Counted from the first letter of the stretch, positions 35,031-44,551 are shown. The stretch: 64,000 nt of DNA from Rubrivirga marina (GCF_002283365.1 NZ_MQWD01000001.1:3823985-3887984); one strand, 5' to 3'. Translations and numbers: made by a program. The notes: generated by a model from the letters alone, not told the origin.

Positions 35031-36011
35031 ATGCGCGCCCTCCGCTTCCACCGCCACGGCCCGCCCGCCGAGGTCCTCCAGCTCGACGACGTCCCGATGC
35101 CCGAGCCTGGCCCCGGCGAGGTCCGTGTCCGCCTCACGCACCGATCGGTCAACCCGGCCGACCTGTCGATGGTGCGCGGGACGTACGGGCGCACCCGCGA
35201 GCTCCCGGCCGTCGGCGGGAACGAGGGCGTCGGCACCATCGAGGCGCTTGGCGAGAACGTCGAGGCCGGCCGCCTCGGGCAGCGCGTGGTCAAGCTCGGC
35301 GAGGCGCCGACGTGGCAGGAGGCCGTCGTGCTCCCGGTCGCCGAGACGGCCCCGGTCCCCGACGCGCTTTCGGACGAGGCCGCGGCGCAGCTGTTCGTCA
35401 ACCCGCTCACGGCGTGGCTCCTCCACGAGGCCGTCTCGCTCCACGCGGGCGACGTGCTGGTGCAGACGGCCGGGGCGAGCGCCGTCGCCCGGATCGCCGC
35501 CCAGCTGGCCGTCCGGCACGGCGCCCACCCGGTCGCGATCGTCCGTCGCGAGAGCTACCGCGAGCCGCTGGAGGCGATCGGCGCGACGGTCGTGGTGGCC
35601 GACGAGGACACCAAGGAGGCGCGGGCCGCGCTCCGAGAGGCCGTCGGCAAGGACGGCGCGAAGGCCGTGTTCGACCCCGTCGCGGGCGACCCCGGGGCGC
35701 TGGCGACGTCAGCGCTGGCGGAAGGCGGGACGCACGTCGTGTATGGCGCGCTCAGTGGGGACCCGTTGCCGGTCTCCCCCGCCGCCCTCATCTACCGCAA
35801 CGTCCGCGTTCGGGGCCTGTGGCGGACGCAGTGGGCCTCCCGCGCGACGCCCGCCGCCCTCCGATCCGCCCTCACGGCGCTGGCCGACCTCGTCGTCGAG
35901 GGCGCGATCACGCTCCCCGTCGCCGACACCTTCGACCTCGGCGACGCTGCCGAGGCGGTCCGGGCCGCGACCTCGCACGGCCGCTGGGGCAAGGTGCTGC
36001 TGGAGGGATGA
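35031..36011 (+). CDS. Zinc-free medium-chain reductase, 2-enoyl thioester reductase (MECR)-like
   Basis: This 326-residue protein is a medium-chain dehydrogenase/reductase without structural or catalytic zinc ligands. RSVNPADLSMVRGTYG, AVGGNEGVGTIEALG and NPLTAWLLHE match the mitochondrial-type trans-2-enoyl-CoA/ACP reductase, followed by a Rossmann core (QTAGASAVARIAAQLA) and GLWRTQWA. Such enzymes do the last reduction of fatty acid elongation with NADPH. A quinone-oxidoreductase-like role is the alternative. ATG 35031 is the first codon of the homologous region; the open frame extends upstream across the neighbouring gene. Confidence 0.82.
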   Translation: MRALRFHRHGPPAEVLQLDDVPMPEPGPGEVRVRLTHRSVNPADLSMVRGTYGRTRELPAVGGNEGVGTIEALGENVEAGRLGQRVVKLGEAPTWQEAVVLPVAETAPVPDALSDEAAAQLFVNPLTAWLLHEAVSLHAGDVLVQTAGASAVARIAAQLAVRHGAHPVAIVRRESYREPLEAIGATVVVADEDTKEARAALREAVGKDGAKAVFDPVAGDPGALATSALAEGGTHVVYGALSGDPLPVSPAALIYRNVRVRGLWRTQWASRATPAALRSALTALADLVVEGAITLPVADTFDLGDAAEAVRAATSHGRWGKVLLEG

Positions 36012-36046
36012 GGAGGGATCGGAGTTGGACCTCCAGCCCGCAGGCC

Positions 36047-37201
36047 TCATCCCCCTCTCCTGTCCACCTCCACCCGAATCGCGTCGACCGCCGCCGCCAA
36101 CCGGGCCTCGGCTTCGGCGGCCGTCTCGGCCGTCACGAGCACGTGGCCGACCTCCTGGCCCGTCCCCTCGCGCGTGCCGACGGCGTCGCCCGGCCCGACG
36201 CGGAGCGAGCAGACCTCGACGCCGGGCATCGCCTGGGCCGCGTCCGCGCCCTCGGCCGCCACGACGGTCCCCGGCCCCGGGTGGAAGAGCCGGACGGCCG
36301 CGGCCCGCGAGGGCTCCGCCGGCATCCCGGGCGCCTCGCCGCAGGCCAGGCGGAGCACCGCCTCCCACGGGTCGGCGCCGTAGGCGTGGTGGATGAGCGG
36401 CATGAGGTGGCCGCCGGGCGGGCGGGCCGCCAGCTCGCCGAAGACCGGCCCGCTCGGGGTGAGGAACAGCTCGGCGTGCGTCATCCCCCGCGTGACGCCC
36501 AACGCCACCCGGGCCGCCTCGGCGAGTCCGAGGGCGGCCTCGCGGTCGGACGCCGGCAGCGGGGCCGGGACGAGGCTCGACCACGCCGGCTCGAGGTACT
36601 GCGTCGGGCTGATCCACACCGCCTCGCCGTCGACCACGAACGACTCGACGCTCATCTCGACGCCGTCGACGAACGACTCGGCCATCCAGCCCGGCGGCAA
36701 CGCGGGCGGCACCTCCGCCGCGTCGCGAACGACGACCGTCCCCCGACTCCCGGACCCGACGGCCGACTTGAGCACGAGCGGAAGCCCCAATCGCTCCACG
36801 ATCTCGTCGCCTCGGAGCCCGTCTTCGGCCTCGACCACGTCGGCGCAGGGGATGCCGGCGGCGCGGGCGGCGCGCTTCATGGCCCGCTTGTCGCTGCACC
36901 GATGGGCCGCCTCAGCGGGGAGCCCGGGCAGACCGAGCGCAGCGGCGAGGTGCGCGGCCGGCGGCACCGACCGCTCCGTCAGCGCGACGACGGCCGCGGG
37001 CTCGTGCGCCCGGACCGCCGCGGCGACCGATTCCCACGGCTCGGCCTCGGGGTCGAACGGGGCCACGACGACGCCCGCGAGCCGAGCCGAAGCCTTAGGG
37101 CCGGGCGCCTTCTCGACGACGGCGACCACCGGGCGCCCCAGCCGCTCGGCCGCGTCGAGCGCGCCCGCCCGGAGGCCCACGGTGACGACCGGCGACCTCA
37201 T
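36047..37201 (-). CDS. ATP-grasp carboxylate-amine ligase-like protein
   Basis: This 384-residue protein has the ATP-grasp fold. A pre-ATP domain is followed by the lysine segment SDKRAMKRAARAAGIPC, LVLKSAVGSGSRGT as the glycine-rich loop, AESFVDGVEMSVESFV, and the metal-binding HAELFLTPSGPVFGELAARPPGG. Such enzymes join a carboxylate to an amine or thiol through an acyl phosphate. The substrate is unknown. Its ATG overlaps the stop of the aminopeptidase gene by four bases (ATGA), so the two are translationally coupled and a link to peptide or amino acid metabolism is reasonable. Confidence 0.82.
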   Translation of the reverse strand: MRSPVVTVGLRAGALDAAERLGRPVVAVVEKAPGPKASARLAGVVVAPFDPEAEPWESVAAAVRAHEPAAVVALTERSVPPAAHLAAALGLPGLPAEAAHRCSDKRAMKRAARAAGIPCADVVEAEDGLRGDEIVERLGLPLVLKSAVGSGSRGTVVVRDAAEVPPALPPGWMAESFVDGVEMSVESFVVDGEAVWISPTQYLEPAWSSLVPAPLPASDREAALGLAEAARVALGVTRGMTHAELFLTPSGPVFGELAARPPGGHLMPLIHHAYGADPWEAVLRLACGEAPGMPAEPSRAAAVRLFHPGPGTVVAAEGADAAQAMPGVEVCSLRVGPGDAVGTREGTGQEVGHVLVTAETAAEAEARLAAAVDAIRVEVDRRGG

Positions 37202-38589
37202 GCCCCGCCCTGCACGGCGGCCTCCACGTCCTCGGGCCGCTTCGGGATCGGCGGCCCGAGCACGCGGTGCCCGTCGTCGGTGATGAGCACGTCGTCCTCG
37301 ATCCGGACGCCGCCGAAGCCGACCCATTGTTGGGCTTCGTCGTAATCGACGGCGTCGGCGTAGCGGCCCTCGGAGCGCCAGAGCTCGATGAGGACGGCGT
37401 TGAAGTAGAGGCCGGGCTCGACGGTCATGACGTGGCCGGGGCGGAGCTCGCGCGCGAAGCGGAGAAACTTCGTCCCGAACTGCGTGCTCCGGGAGGCCTC
37501 ATCGGCGTACCCCACGCGGTCCTCGCCGAGCCCCTCGAGGTCGTGGACGTCGAGGCCGAGCGGGTGCCCGAGGCCGTGGTGGAAGAACAGTGTGTGGGCT
37601 CCCTCGGCCACCAGCTCGTCGACGTCGCCCTTGAGGAGCCCGAGGTCGACGAGACCGGCGGCCAGGGTCTTGGACGACAGGTCGTGGAGGTCACGGAACG
37701 AGACGCCCGGCGCGCAGCCGGCGATGCACGCCTCCTGGGCCTTCAGGACGAGGTCGTAGATCGCGCGGTGGCGCTCCGAAAACGTCCCGCCGACGGGCGA
37801 GACCCGGGTGATGTCGGACGCGTAGCCAGAGTTCGGCGCGACGCAGCCGGCGTCGTGGAGCAGGAGCTCGCCCGCTTCGAGGACGTGGCTGCCGGCGCGG
37901 TGGTGCGGCACTTCGCCGCGCGTCGTGACGATGGCTGGGAACGAGAGGTACGAGCCCCGCGACGTCGCGGCCGACTCGATCGCCGCGGCGACCTCGAATT
38001 CGGTCCGCCCCGGTTGGGCCATCCACATCGCCGTCCGGTGCATCTCGTCGGCGATGGCAATGGCGTGCTCGATCTCGGAGACCTCCTGCGGCGTCTTGAC
38101 GAGCCGCTGCGCGATCACGGCGTCCGTCAACACGTCTGATGCCTCGACCGCCTCGGGCGCGACGCCGAGGAGGTTGCCCAGCCGGATCCGGTGCTCGGCC
38201 CGGTACGGCGGGAGCACGTGGATCGTCCGCCCAGCCTGCCGGGCCGCCGCGACGACGCCACCGAGCGCGTCGGGGGGGGCCGAGTCGGGGATGTCGGCGG
38301 CGGACGCGCGGTCGGCGACCGAGGGGCGCTCGCCGTCCCACACGCGGTCCTCGATCGTCGCCTCGCGGCCGTAGAGCGTGGCCTCGCCGGAATCGGCGTC
38401 GATCGTGAGGGCGAGGCCGGGCGCGTCGGCGCCGGCGTAGTACCGGAAGGAGCCGTCCTGGCGGAAGGGGTAGTGGTTGGCCGCGTAGTTCATCGGCGCG
38501 GCGTTGTTGCCGAGCAGCACGATGAGCCCGCCGGAGACGGCGTCGGCGAGCGCCGCGCGGCGGGCGGCGTAGGTGTCGGGAGCGAACAC
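37198..38589 (-). CDS. Xaa-Pro aminopeptidase (M24 family)
   Basis: This 463-residue metallopeptidase has an N-terminal creatinase-like domain and a C-terminal pita-bread domain. All dinuclear metal ligands are visible in order: Asp in LLHDAG, Asp in YASDITRV, His in HHGLGHPLGLDVHD, Glu in TVEPGLYF and Glu in GGVRIEDDVLI. It should remove N-terminal residues preceding proline. There is no signal peptide, so it is cytoplasmic. The stop overlaps the start of the ATP-grasp gene downstream. It is divergent from the SRPBCC gene. Confidence 0.92.
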   Translation of the reverse strand: MFAPDTYAARRAALADAVSGGLIVLLGNNAAPMNYAANHYPFRQDGSFRYYAGADAPGLALTIDADSGEATLYGREATIEDRVWDGERPSVADRASAADIPDSAPPDALGGVVAAARQAGRTIHVLPPYRAEHRIRLGNLLGVAPEAVEASDVLTDAVIAQRLVKTPQEVSEIEHAIAIADEMHRTAMWMAQPGRTEFEVAAAIESAATSRGSYLSFPAIVTTRGEVPHHRAGSHVLEAGELLLHDAGCVAPNSGYASDITRVSPVGGTFSERHRAIYDLVLKAQEACIAGCAPGVSFRDLHDLSSKTLAAGLVDLGLLKGDVDELVAEGAHTLFFHHGLGHPLGLDVHDLEGLGEDRVGYADEASRSTQFGTKFLRFARELRPGHVMTVEPGLYFNAVLIELWRSEGRYADAVDYDEAQQWVGFGGVRIEDDVLITDDGHRVLGPPIPKRPEDVEAAVQGGA

Positions 38590-38688
38590 GAAGGGGGACG
38601 GAAACAGGAAGAGAGGACCCCGAAGCTACAGGCGGTCGGATCCCAGGGGCGCCGGGGCCGGTTCGGGCCGCCCGTCTCCCCCCGCCCC

Positions 38689-39159
38689 GTGGCCCGCACG
38701 CACCGCCTCCACACGACGACCTGGCTGCCCCTCCCCCGCGACGAGGTGTTCCCGTTCTTCGCCGACGCCGAGAACCTCGCGGCCATCACGCCGCCCGAGC
38801 TCGCCTTCGAGATCGTCACGCCGACCCCGATCGACATGCGGCCGGGCGCGCTCATCGAGTATCGCCTCGGGCTGTTCGGCGTCCGGTTCGGGTGGCGGAC
38901 GGAGATCACGGCATGGGAGCCGCCGTACAGGTTCGTCGATCAGCAGATCGAGGGCCCCTACCGGCGGTGGCACCACACCCACACCTTCGTCGAGGCGGCC
39001 GGACCCGACGGGGAGCCCGGCACGCAGATGGACGACGTGGTGCGGTGGGAGCTCCCGCTGTGGCCGCTCGGCGAGGTCGCCTACCCCGCCGTTCGCGCGC
39101 AGCTGGCGCGGATCTTCGGGTACCGCCAGCGGCGGATCCGCGAGCTGCTGATCGGCTGA
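38689..39159 (+). CDS. SRPBCC-fold (START-like) protein
   Basis: This 156-residue protein starts at a GTG after a C-rich leader. The sequence is typical of the SRPBCC helix-grip fold: LPLPRDEVFPFFADAENLA, ITPPELAFEI, IEYRLGLFGV, WEPPYRFVDQQIEGPYRRWHH and a long C-terminal helix ending RQRRIRELL. Proteins of this type bind hydrophobic ligands or act as cyclase/dehydratase-like cofactors. It resembles the CYCD/ligand-binding group often next to NAD-dependent epimerases, but no such partner is adjacent. Confidence 0.82.
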   Translation: MARTHRLHTTTWLPLPRDEVFPFFADAENLAAITPPELAFEIVTPTPIDMRPGALIEYRLGLFGVRFGWRTEITAWEPPYRFVDQQIEGPYRRWHHTHTFVEAAGPDGEPGTQMDDVVRWELPLWPLGEVAYPAVRAQLARIFGYRQRRIRELLIG

Positions 39160-39263
39160 GATCATGGCGGACGGAGTCGGTGCCCGGCCGAACCCAGGCA
39201 GGGCCCACTCCCCGCGGATCCGTCGCGGCCCGCCGGTCGAGGCGGCGAGCGCCCAGCCATTCG

Positions 39264-42200
39264 TCACCATGCGCCCCGCTCGGCCTCTGCCTTGAGCCGA
39301 GTCCACCCGGGGTCCACATCGGTCCACATCGCAGCGAGCCGGCGGTACTCAGCCCGAGACGCCGCCCCTCGGCCGAGTTCGCGAAAGGCCCGGGCCCGTC
39401 CGACGGAGTACGACGGGAGGTGGTAGTCGGCCCCCCGGCCCCAGCCGACGTCGCGGACCGAGTTGTACCACCGGAGGGCTTCGCGTGGATGCCCGAGGCG
39501 GGCATGAGCTCGGGCCCGGAGCAGGCGCGGGAGCGACTGAGCGTATACCGGGGAGAGCCAGCCGGCCCGGTCGAGGGGGACAGAGAGCGCGCCATCCAGA
39601 GCTGCCAGCGCCTCGGCGGGCCGGTCGCGTGCGAGCGCGTCGGCCGCCCGGAGCGTCCCGGCCATTGAGCGGGCGAGCGGGTCGGCGGCCCGGCGCTCGA
39701 GCCGGCGGAGGCGGAGGGACACGTCGGCGCGGTCGCCGAGGCGTGCGCTGAGGACGCCATGGAAGTAGTCGAGGACGGCCCCCTGGAGCCCGGAGTGGAG
39801 GAACTCGTTCGTCTCATCGGAGAGCGGCGCCCAGAGCGTGTCGTGGGCGGCCACCTCGGCGCGGGCCCGCTGCAGGGCCGCCCTCGTGTGAGGGAGGTGG
39901 GGGTCGGCCATGACGGGCACGCTGTTAAGGAGCCACCACCCACGGCCGTGGCCGCTCCGGATCTCGGCCTGGTAGCGGTCGCTCCGCCCCGCCTGGCCTG
40001 CCATGAGCGCCAGGAGCGCCTGTCGCTCACGCCCGTACTCGCGCTCCGTCGTCGGGCGCCCCGGCGAGAAGTACCCCTCGCCCACCACCTGGGCCCGGCC
40101 GACGTCGCCGACCGGAAGAAGCGCTCGGTGGAAGAGCATGCCAAGGGCCCCCACGCGTGGCCCGGCCTGGACGGCCTCGGCGAGCTCGTCGGGGGCGTCG
40201 GCTACGAGCGCGGGGTAATGACGAAACACGTCCTCGAAGGCGGCATCGGGCGAAGAGGGGTAAAGCGCGACGAGAGAATCCAGCGCGGTGGGATCCAGGC
40301 GAAGCGAGAGCTCGATCAGTTGGAACAGCCCCTCTCGGCGCTCGCCGCTGAGCCGAACGGCCCGCTGCGCCAGAGCCAGGGGCTCATCGAGCGGCCGGCC
40401 CTCATACCCGTTGTAGGCGAGAAGGTGGTCGGCGAGCAGGGCGAGCGCGGCGGGGTCGTCGGGGTCGTCGAGGAGGAGTTGGCGGAGCGAGGCCTCGGCC
40501 CCAGCCACGTCGCCGGTCATCTCGAGGAACTCGGCCTCGGCCCGGCGCCGCGCCCGGCGCGGGAGACCGGCCCGGTGCCGGTAGGCCGCGCGTGTGGCAC
40601 GCCGGTAGGTCTCGAGCCCGTTCTCACGGCTCCAGTACGCGACCTCGGCGAGGTCCATCCAGGCGAGGGCGAACGTCGAATCGAGGGCCACGGCCCGTTC
40701 GAAGGCCCCGATGGCCTCGCCCGAGCGGAACTGACGGACCAGCCGGCGCCCCTCAAGGTGCGCCTTTAGGGCCGGGAGCGACCGGGTCGTGAGGCTCTCG
40801 AGCGGCCCGCCGGTCCCGCCGCCGTCGGCCACGAGAAGGGACGCCGCCAGCCGGTCGAGCGCATCGAGCAGCCCGGCCTCCGTCGTCTCTACGTGGGCCG
40901 TCGCCCGGCGCTCCCCGTCGGCGCCGTAGAGCGCCCCCGTGACCGAGAGCCGAGTCCCCACCGCGACGACGCGGCCCGTTACAAACTGGCTCGCCCCGAG
41001 CTGGCGCGCCAGTCGGGCCCGTCCTCCCAGCGTCGCGGCCCCGCTGGCCCGCTCAAGGACCGCCGCCGGATCAACCGTCCGCACGCCGCCTCCGTCAAGC
41101 CTCACGTTGAGAAGGTCGACCGCCCCCTCACCGAGATACTCGGCCCCCCCGACGACGTCGAACGGGAGGACGGCGAGGATTTCGACCTCGTGCGGGGGAA
41201 CGCGCGCCCTCGACGCCCAGACGCCGGCTCCGAGGACGACGAGCGCCGCTAACGCGACCCCGAGTGCCGGCCGCCGCCAGCGCCGGCGTGGCGCGGTCCC
41301 CGCCCGGAGTCGGGCCGCGACTTCAGCTGCAGACGCCGGCCGCCGAGCGGGGTCTTTCGCGAGGCAGTCCAGCACGAGCTGGGCCAGCGGCCGCGGGACC
41401 GACCCTGGCAGCGGATTCGGCGTGTCGTGGCGGACGGCATGGACCCACGCATCGCCCGCTGCCGAGAAGGGCCGCCGCCCCGCCAGCGCCTCGTACAGGA
41501 CCACTCCCAACGCCCACAGGTCGGCCGGGGCGCCGACCGCCTCGCCCCGGGTCTGTTCCGGCGCCATGTACGGAGCCGTCCCACGCGCGGTCCCGGTCGC
41601 GGCTGCGCCTTCGGCGACCCGGGCGATCCCGAAGTCCAAGATCTTGAGACAGGGCACCTCCTGACCTGGGACGGTGGCAAGGAAGAGGTTGGCCGGCTTG
41701 ACATCGCAATGGACGATCCCCGCGGCGTGGGCGACGGCGAGTCCCTCGGCCGCCTCGGCCCCGAGGCGGGCCACCTCGGCCGGCGCGAGTGGGCCCCGGC
41801 TGAGCCGCTCACGAAGCGTCTCGCCCGAGTACAACGGCATTGCCAGGTACACACGCCTGTCCGGCGCCTCCCCGGCATCATAGACGGCACACACGTGAGG
41901 GTGGTCGAGAGCCGCGAGGGCCCGGGCCTCGGCGAGCAGCCGACGTCGGGCCTTGGGGTCCGCCGAGAGCCACGCCGGGAGCAGCTTCAGCGCGACCTCC
42001 CGCCCCAGCCGCTCGTCGACCACGCGGACGACCTCCCCCATTCCCCCTCGTCCCACTACGTCGAGGACGCGGTACGGGCCGATCCCCCCGCCCTCACTCC
42101 GACCCGCCTCCCCGAGGAGCAACGGGACGTCGGCCGCGGCCCGCGAGAAGAACGCGGACGCGTCGGGATGCCACCCCAGCAGGCTCTCCACCTCCGCACG

Positions 42201-42305
42201 GATGACGGACTCGGCGCTGGCCAGCAGTCGCGCGCGTTCGTCAGGGCTGGCCGCGAGGGCCGCCTCGAAGACCGTGGCAACCCGGTTCCAGTGGGTGAGC
42301 TCCAT
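39264..42305 (-). CDS. Membrane Ser/Thr protein kinase with C-terminal TPR-like ectodomain
   Basis: The protein has 1013 residues. A short N-terminal helical region is followed by the kinase domain (about 78-340): GRGGMGEVV at 85-93, Lys107 in EVALKLL, HCDVKPAN at 199-206, DFG at 214-216 and MAPEQ. The HRD arginine is replaced by cysteine, so it is a non-RD kinase. One transmembrane helix (RPALGVALAALVVLGAGVWA) near 350-370 is followed by a FlgO-like segment (LAVLPFDVVGGAEYLGEG) and helical TPR-type repeats. It lies 62 bases after the ECF sigma gene, so the two form a signalling pair. Confidence 0.9.
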   Translation of the reverse strand: MELTHWNRVATVFEAALAASPDERARLLASAESVIRAEVESLLGWHPDASAFFSRAAADVPLLLGEAGRSEGGGIGPYRVLDVVGRGGMGEVVRVVDERLGREVALKLLPAWLSADPKARRRLLAEARALAALDHPHVCAVYDAGEAPDRRVYLAMPLYSGETLRERLSRGPLAPAEVARLGAEAAEGLAVAHAAGIVHCDVKPANLFLATVPGQEVPCLKILDFGIARVAEGAAATGTARGTAPYMAPEQTRGEAVGAPADLWALGVVLYEALAGRRPFSAAGDAWVHAVRHDTPNPLPGSVPRPLAQLVLDCLAKDPARRPASAAEVAARLRAGTAPRRRWRRPALGVALAALVVLGAGVWASRARVPPHEVEILAVLPFDVVGGAEYLGEGAVDLLNVRLDGGGVRTVDPAAVLERASGAATLGGRARLARQLGASQFVTGRVVAVGTRLSVTGALYGADGERRATAHVETTEAGLLDALDRLAASLLVADGGGTGGPLESLTTRSLPALKAHLEGRRLVRQFRSGEAIGAFERAVALDSTFALAWMDLAEVAYWSRENGLETYRRATRAAYRHRAGLPRRARRRAEAEFLEMTGDVAGAEASLRQLLLDDPDDPAALALLADHLLAYNGYEGRPLDEPLALAQRAVRLSGERREGLFQLIELSLRLDPTALDSLVALYPSSPDAAFEDVFRHYPALVADAPDELAEAVQAGPRVGALGMLFHRALLPVGDVGRAQVVGEGYFSPGRPTTEREYGRERQALLALMAGQAGRSDRYQAEIRSGHGRGWWLLNSVPVMADPHLPHTRAALQRARAEVAAHDTLWAPLSDETNEFLHSGLQGAVLDYFHGVLSARLGDRADVSLRLRRLERRAADPLARSMAGTLRAADALARDRPAEALAALDGALSVPLDRAGWLSPVYAQSLPRLLRARAHARLGHPREALRWYNSVRDVGWGRGADYHLPSYSVGRARAFRELGRGAASRAEYRRLAAMWTDVDPGWTRLKAEAERGAW

Positions 42306-42367
42306 GTGCGGAATCAACACCGTCTAGCGCACGACCGCAAGCGGCTCCCCAGCAAAAAATGGCCGGA

Positions 42368-42946
42368 TCAGGCCACCAGCTCGCGTCGGAGCCACGCCTG
42401 AGCCAGCGCCCACCCGCGCTTGACCGTGGCCGACGACAGGCCAAGCGCGGCGGCGGTCTCCTCGACCGTCATCCCGGCGAACAGGCGGCACTCGACGATC
42501 CGGCTCTCCCGCTCACTCACGCGCTCGAGCCGGCGGAGCGCGTCGTGGACGGCCAAGAGGGTATCGGGTGTGAGGGCGTCCGTTCCGGCCGGCTGGTCGT
42601 AGGCCTCGATGAGATCGAGATGGACCGCGTCGCCCCCGCGCTTGAGCGACCGCTTGGCCTCGGCGTAGTTGACCAAGATGTGGCGTACGGCCCGGGCGGC
42701 GACGCCGAAGAAGTGGGCCCGGGTCTCGAACGATCGGTCGCCGGCCCCGACGAGCTTCAGGAACGCCTCGTGCGCAAGGGCGGACGTGTCCAGGGTGTGG
42801 TCGCCGCGCCACCGACCGCGCTGGCGCCCTGCGATGGCCCGCAGTTCGTCATAGACGACCGGGAGGAGCCGGTCGAGCGCGTCCCGGTCGCCGCCGGCGA
42901 CGCCCTGAAGAAGCCGGGTGACGGTGGACGGGTCGGGGGCCTCCAT
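42368..42946 (-). CDS. ECF sigma-70 family factor (TIGR02999-type)
   Basis: This 192-residue sigma factor begins at ATG 42946. Region 2 includes YDELRAIAGRQRGR, LAHEAFLKLVG and RAHFFGVAARAVRHILVNYAEAKRSLKRGG, the signature of this ECF group. Region 4 is the helix-turn-helix in SRIVECRLFAGMTVEETAAALGLSSATVKR. This group is commonly encoded beside Ser/Thr kinases, as here, and phosphorylation is thought to replace anti-sigma control. It is divergent from the lipoprotein gene, a possible target. Confidence 0.9.
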   Translation of the reverse strand: MEAPDPSTVTRLLQGVAGGDRDALDRLLPVVYDELRAIAGRQRGRWRGDHTLDTSALAHEAFLKLVGAGDRSFETRAHFFGVAARAVRHILVNYAEAKRSLKRGGDAVHLDLIEAYDQPAGTDALTPDTLLAVHDALRRLERVSERESRIVECRLFAGMTVEETAAALGLSSATVKRGWALAQAWLRRELVA

Positions 42947-43045
42947 TGGAAAAAGTTGAGTGCACGTGATCCGCGTCGGCCGGATACCCGGTCCAGCCCT
43001 GACCGGGGCCCAACCTACGGGCTCCCTCCTCTCACCTCCGCACCC

Positions 43046-43495
43046 ATGCGCCCGTTCCTCCTCCTCCTCCTGCTCACTCACCTCGTAGCCTGTGACACGG
43101 CCGAGGTCGGGGGGCCCGTGACCTTCACGTTCACCCAGGCCGCGACTGGCCCGTCCTCGTTCGCCGGCACGTTCACACTCACGGGCGCCTACACTGACTC
43201 GGGCACGACGACCGACGAGCTCACGATCACGAGCGCGCCCGGCGAGAACCCGCTCGTGGCGACCGGCCGGCGGACGGTCACGGGCGAGGGCGGTTCGTTC
43301 GTCCTGACCGGAGACGCCACGGTCGACCTCGCGAACCCGTCCGCCGCCGTGATCGCCGGGACGTGGCGCGTGGCCAGTGCCACGGGCGGCTACGAGGGGC
43401 TGACCGGATCGGGCACGATCTCCGGCACGGCCGACTTCGCTGCGGCCCAGCCGAACGGGACCGTCCGCTACACCGGCGAGCTCAGCCCCCGCTGA
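43046..43495 (+). CDS. Small predicted lipoprotein
   Basis: This 149-residue protein has a type II signal peptide with a lipobox (PFLLLLLLTHLVAC) and a mature beta-rich domain of Thr/Gly-rich strands (TFTFTQAATG, SFAGTFTLTGAYTDSGTTTDE, GYEGLTGSGTISGTADF). The C-terminal strands resemble the allene-oxide-cyclase-barrel-like repeats found in bacterial exoproteins, but the family is not firmly recognised. It is 18 bases before the type IX cargo gene on the same strand, and divergent from the sigma factor gene. Confidence 0.72.
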   Translation: MRPFLLLLLLTHLVACDTAEVGGPVTFTFTQAATGPSSFAGTFTLTGAYTDSGTTTDELTITSAPGENPLVATGRRTVTGEGGSFVLTGDATVDLANPSAAVIAGTWRVASATGGYEGLTGSGTISGTADFAAAQPNGTVRYTGELSPR

Positions 43496-43513
43496 TCCAC
43501 TCTCCCTCCCGCC

Positions 43514-44551
43514 ATGCCCTCCCTGCTCCATCCGCTCGCGCTCGTGCTCGCCGCCGCGCCGGCCCTCGCCCAAGCCCCGGCCCGCGGCCAGGACATCCAC
43601 GCCTCGCCCGACCCCGACCTCGCCGTCGTCGACGTGTACTTCGAGGGGGCCCTCGCTCTCGACGACTTCACGTACCTCAGCGCGACTCCGTTCCATGACC
43701 TCCCTCCGGGCACCCACACGGTCGCTGTCGCGCCGTCCACCTCGACCAGCGCTGCCGACGCGTTCTATTCCATCGAGGTGACGCTCGAGGCCGGGGCGCG
43801 CTACACGGCTGTGCTCACAGGCGTCCTCGACGCCTCGGCGCACCAAGCGCACCCCGACGGAGAGCCTCTGGATTTCCGGCTCCTCCCCCTCACCCCGGCG
43901 GTCGAGACCTCGTCCTCCGGCCATGGGTACCGGTTCATCGGCGCCTCGCCCGACATGCCGACCGTCGACGCGACGCTCCCTCTGTTCGACGACCTCGTGA
44001 TCGGAACCGGCATCCGATTCAACACGGCCACTCCCATCGGCCAGGCTGTGGCCGGGGTGTACGACGTCGCGTTCGTTGACCCCAGCTCGGGCGGGCGCCT
44101 GGCGCTCGTCCCCCGCGTGCCGACCGGCCCCGACGGCCAAGCTGCCGTCTACGTGCTCACCGGGTTCAGGACCCCGGCCGATGACGGAGACGGGCCGGGG
44201 CTGGTCCTGCTCAAGGTGCTCCCCGACGGCTCGACGGTCGTCCGAGAGGCCCAGGTCGAAGAGGCCGTGGCTCGAGACGACCGACGGCGCGGCGCCTCCA
44301 CCCATCTCCTTCTCACCCCGTCGGTCGTCGAGGCTGGACGGCCCGTTTCGGTTCGTCTCGACGCCTCAGGCCCCGTGTCGATCGCCATCTACGACATGCT
44401 GGGACGGCGAATTCGAACGGTCCACGATGGTCCGACCCTGGCCGGTGCCTCGCACCGAGCTGAGACGCACACGCTCCCCCCGGGCTCCTACCTCGTCAGA
44501 GCCCAGGCGACCAACGACGCGTGGGTTGCCCGACTGACAGTCGTCCGCTGA
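43514..44551 (+). CDS. DUF4397-containing secreted protein with type IX sorting domain
   Basis: This 345-residue protein has a signal peptide (PSLLHPLALVLAAAPALA). It has a DUF4397-like beta-sandwich (VVDVYFEGALALDDFTYLSA, FHDLPPGTHTVAVAP, YTAVLTGV), a second related unit around residues 140-225, and a C-terminal sorting domain (VSIAIYDMLGRRIRTV, LPPGSYLVRAQA, RLTVVR). It should be exported by the type IX system and may be surface attached. Function is unknown. It follows the lipoprotein gene closely, so they probably form an operon opposite the sigma/kinase pair. Confidence 0.82.
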   Translation: MPSLLHPLALVLAAAPALAQAPARGQDIHASPDPDLAVVDVYFEGALALDDFTYLSATPFHDLPPGTHTVAVAPSTSTSAADAFYSIEVTLEAGARYTAVLTGVLDASAHQAHPDGEPLDFRLLPLTPAVETSSSGHGYRFIGASPDMPTVDATLPLFDDLVIGTGIRFNTATPIGQAVAGVYDVAFVDPSSGGRLALVPRVPTGPDGQAAVYVLTGFRTPADDGDGPGLVLLKVLPDGSTVVREAQVEEAVARDDRRRGASTHLLLTPSVVEAGRPVSVRLDASGPVSIAIYDMLGRRIRTVHDGPTLAGASHRAETHTLPPGSYLVRAQATNDAWVARLTVVR

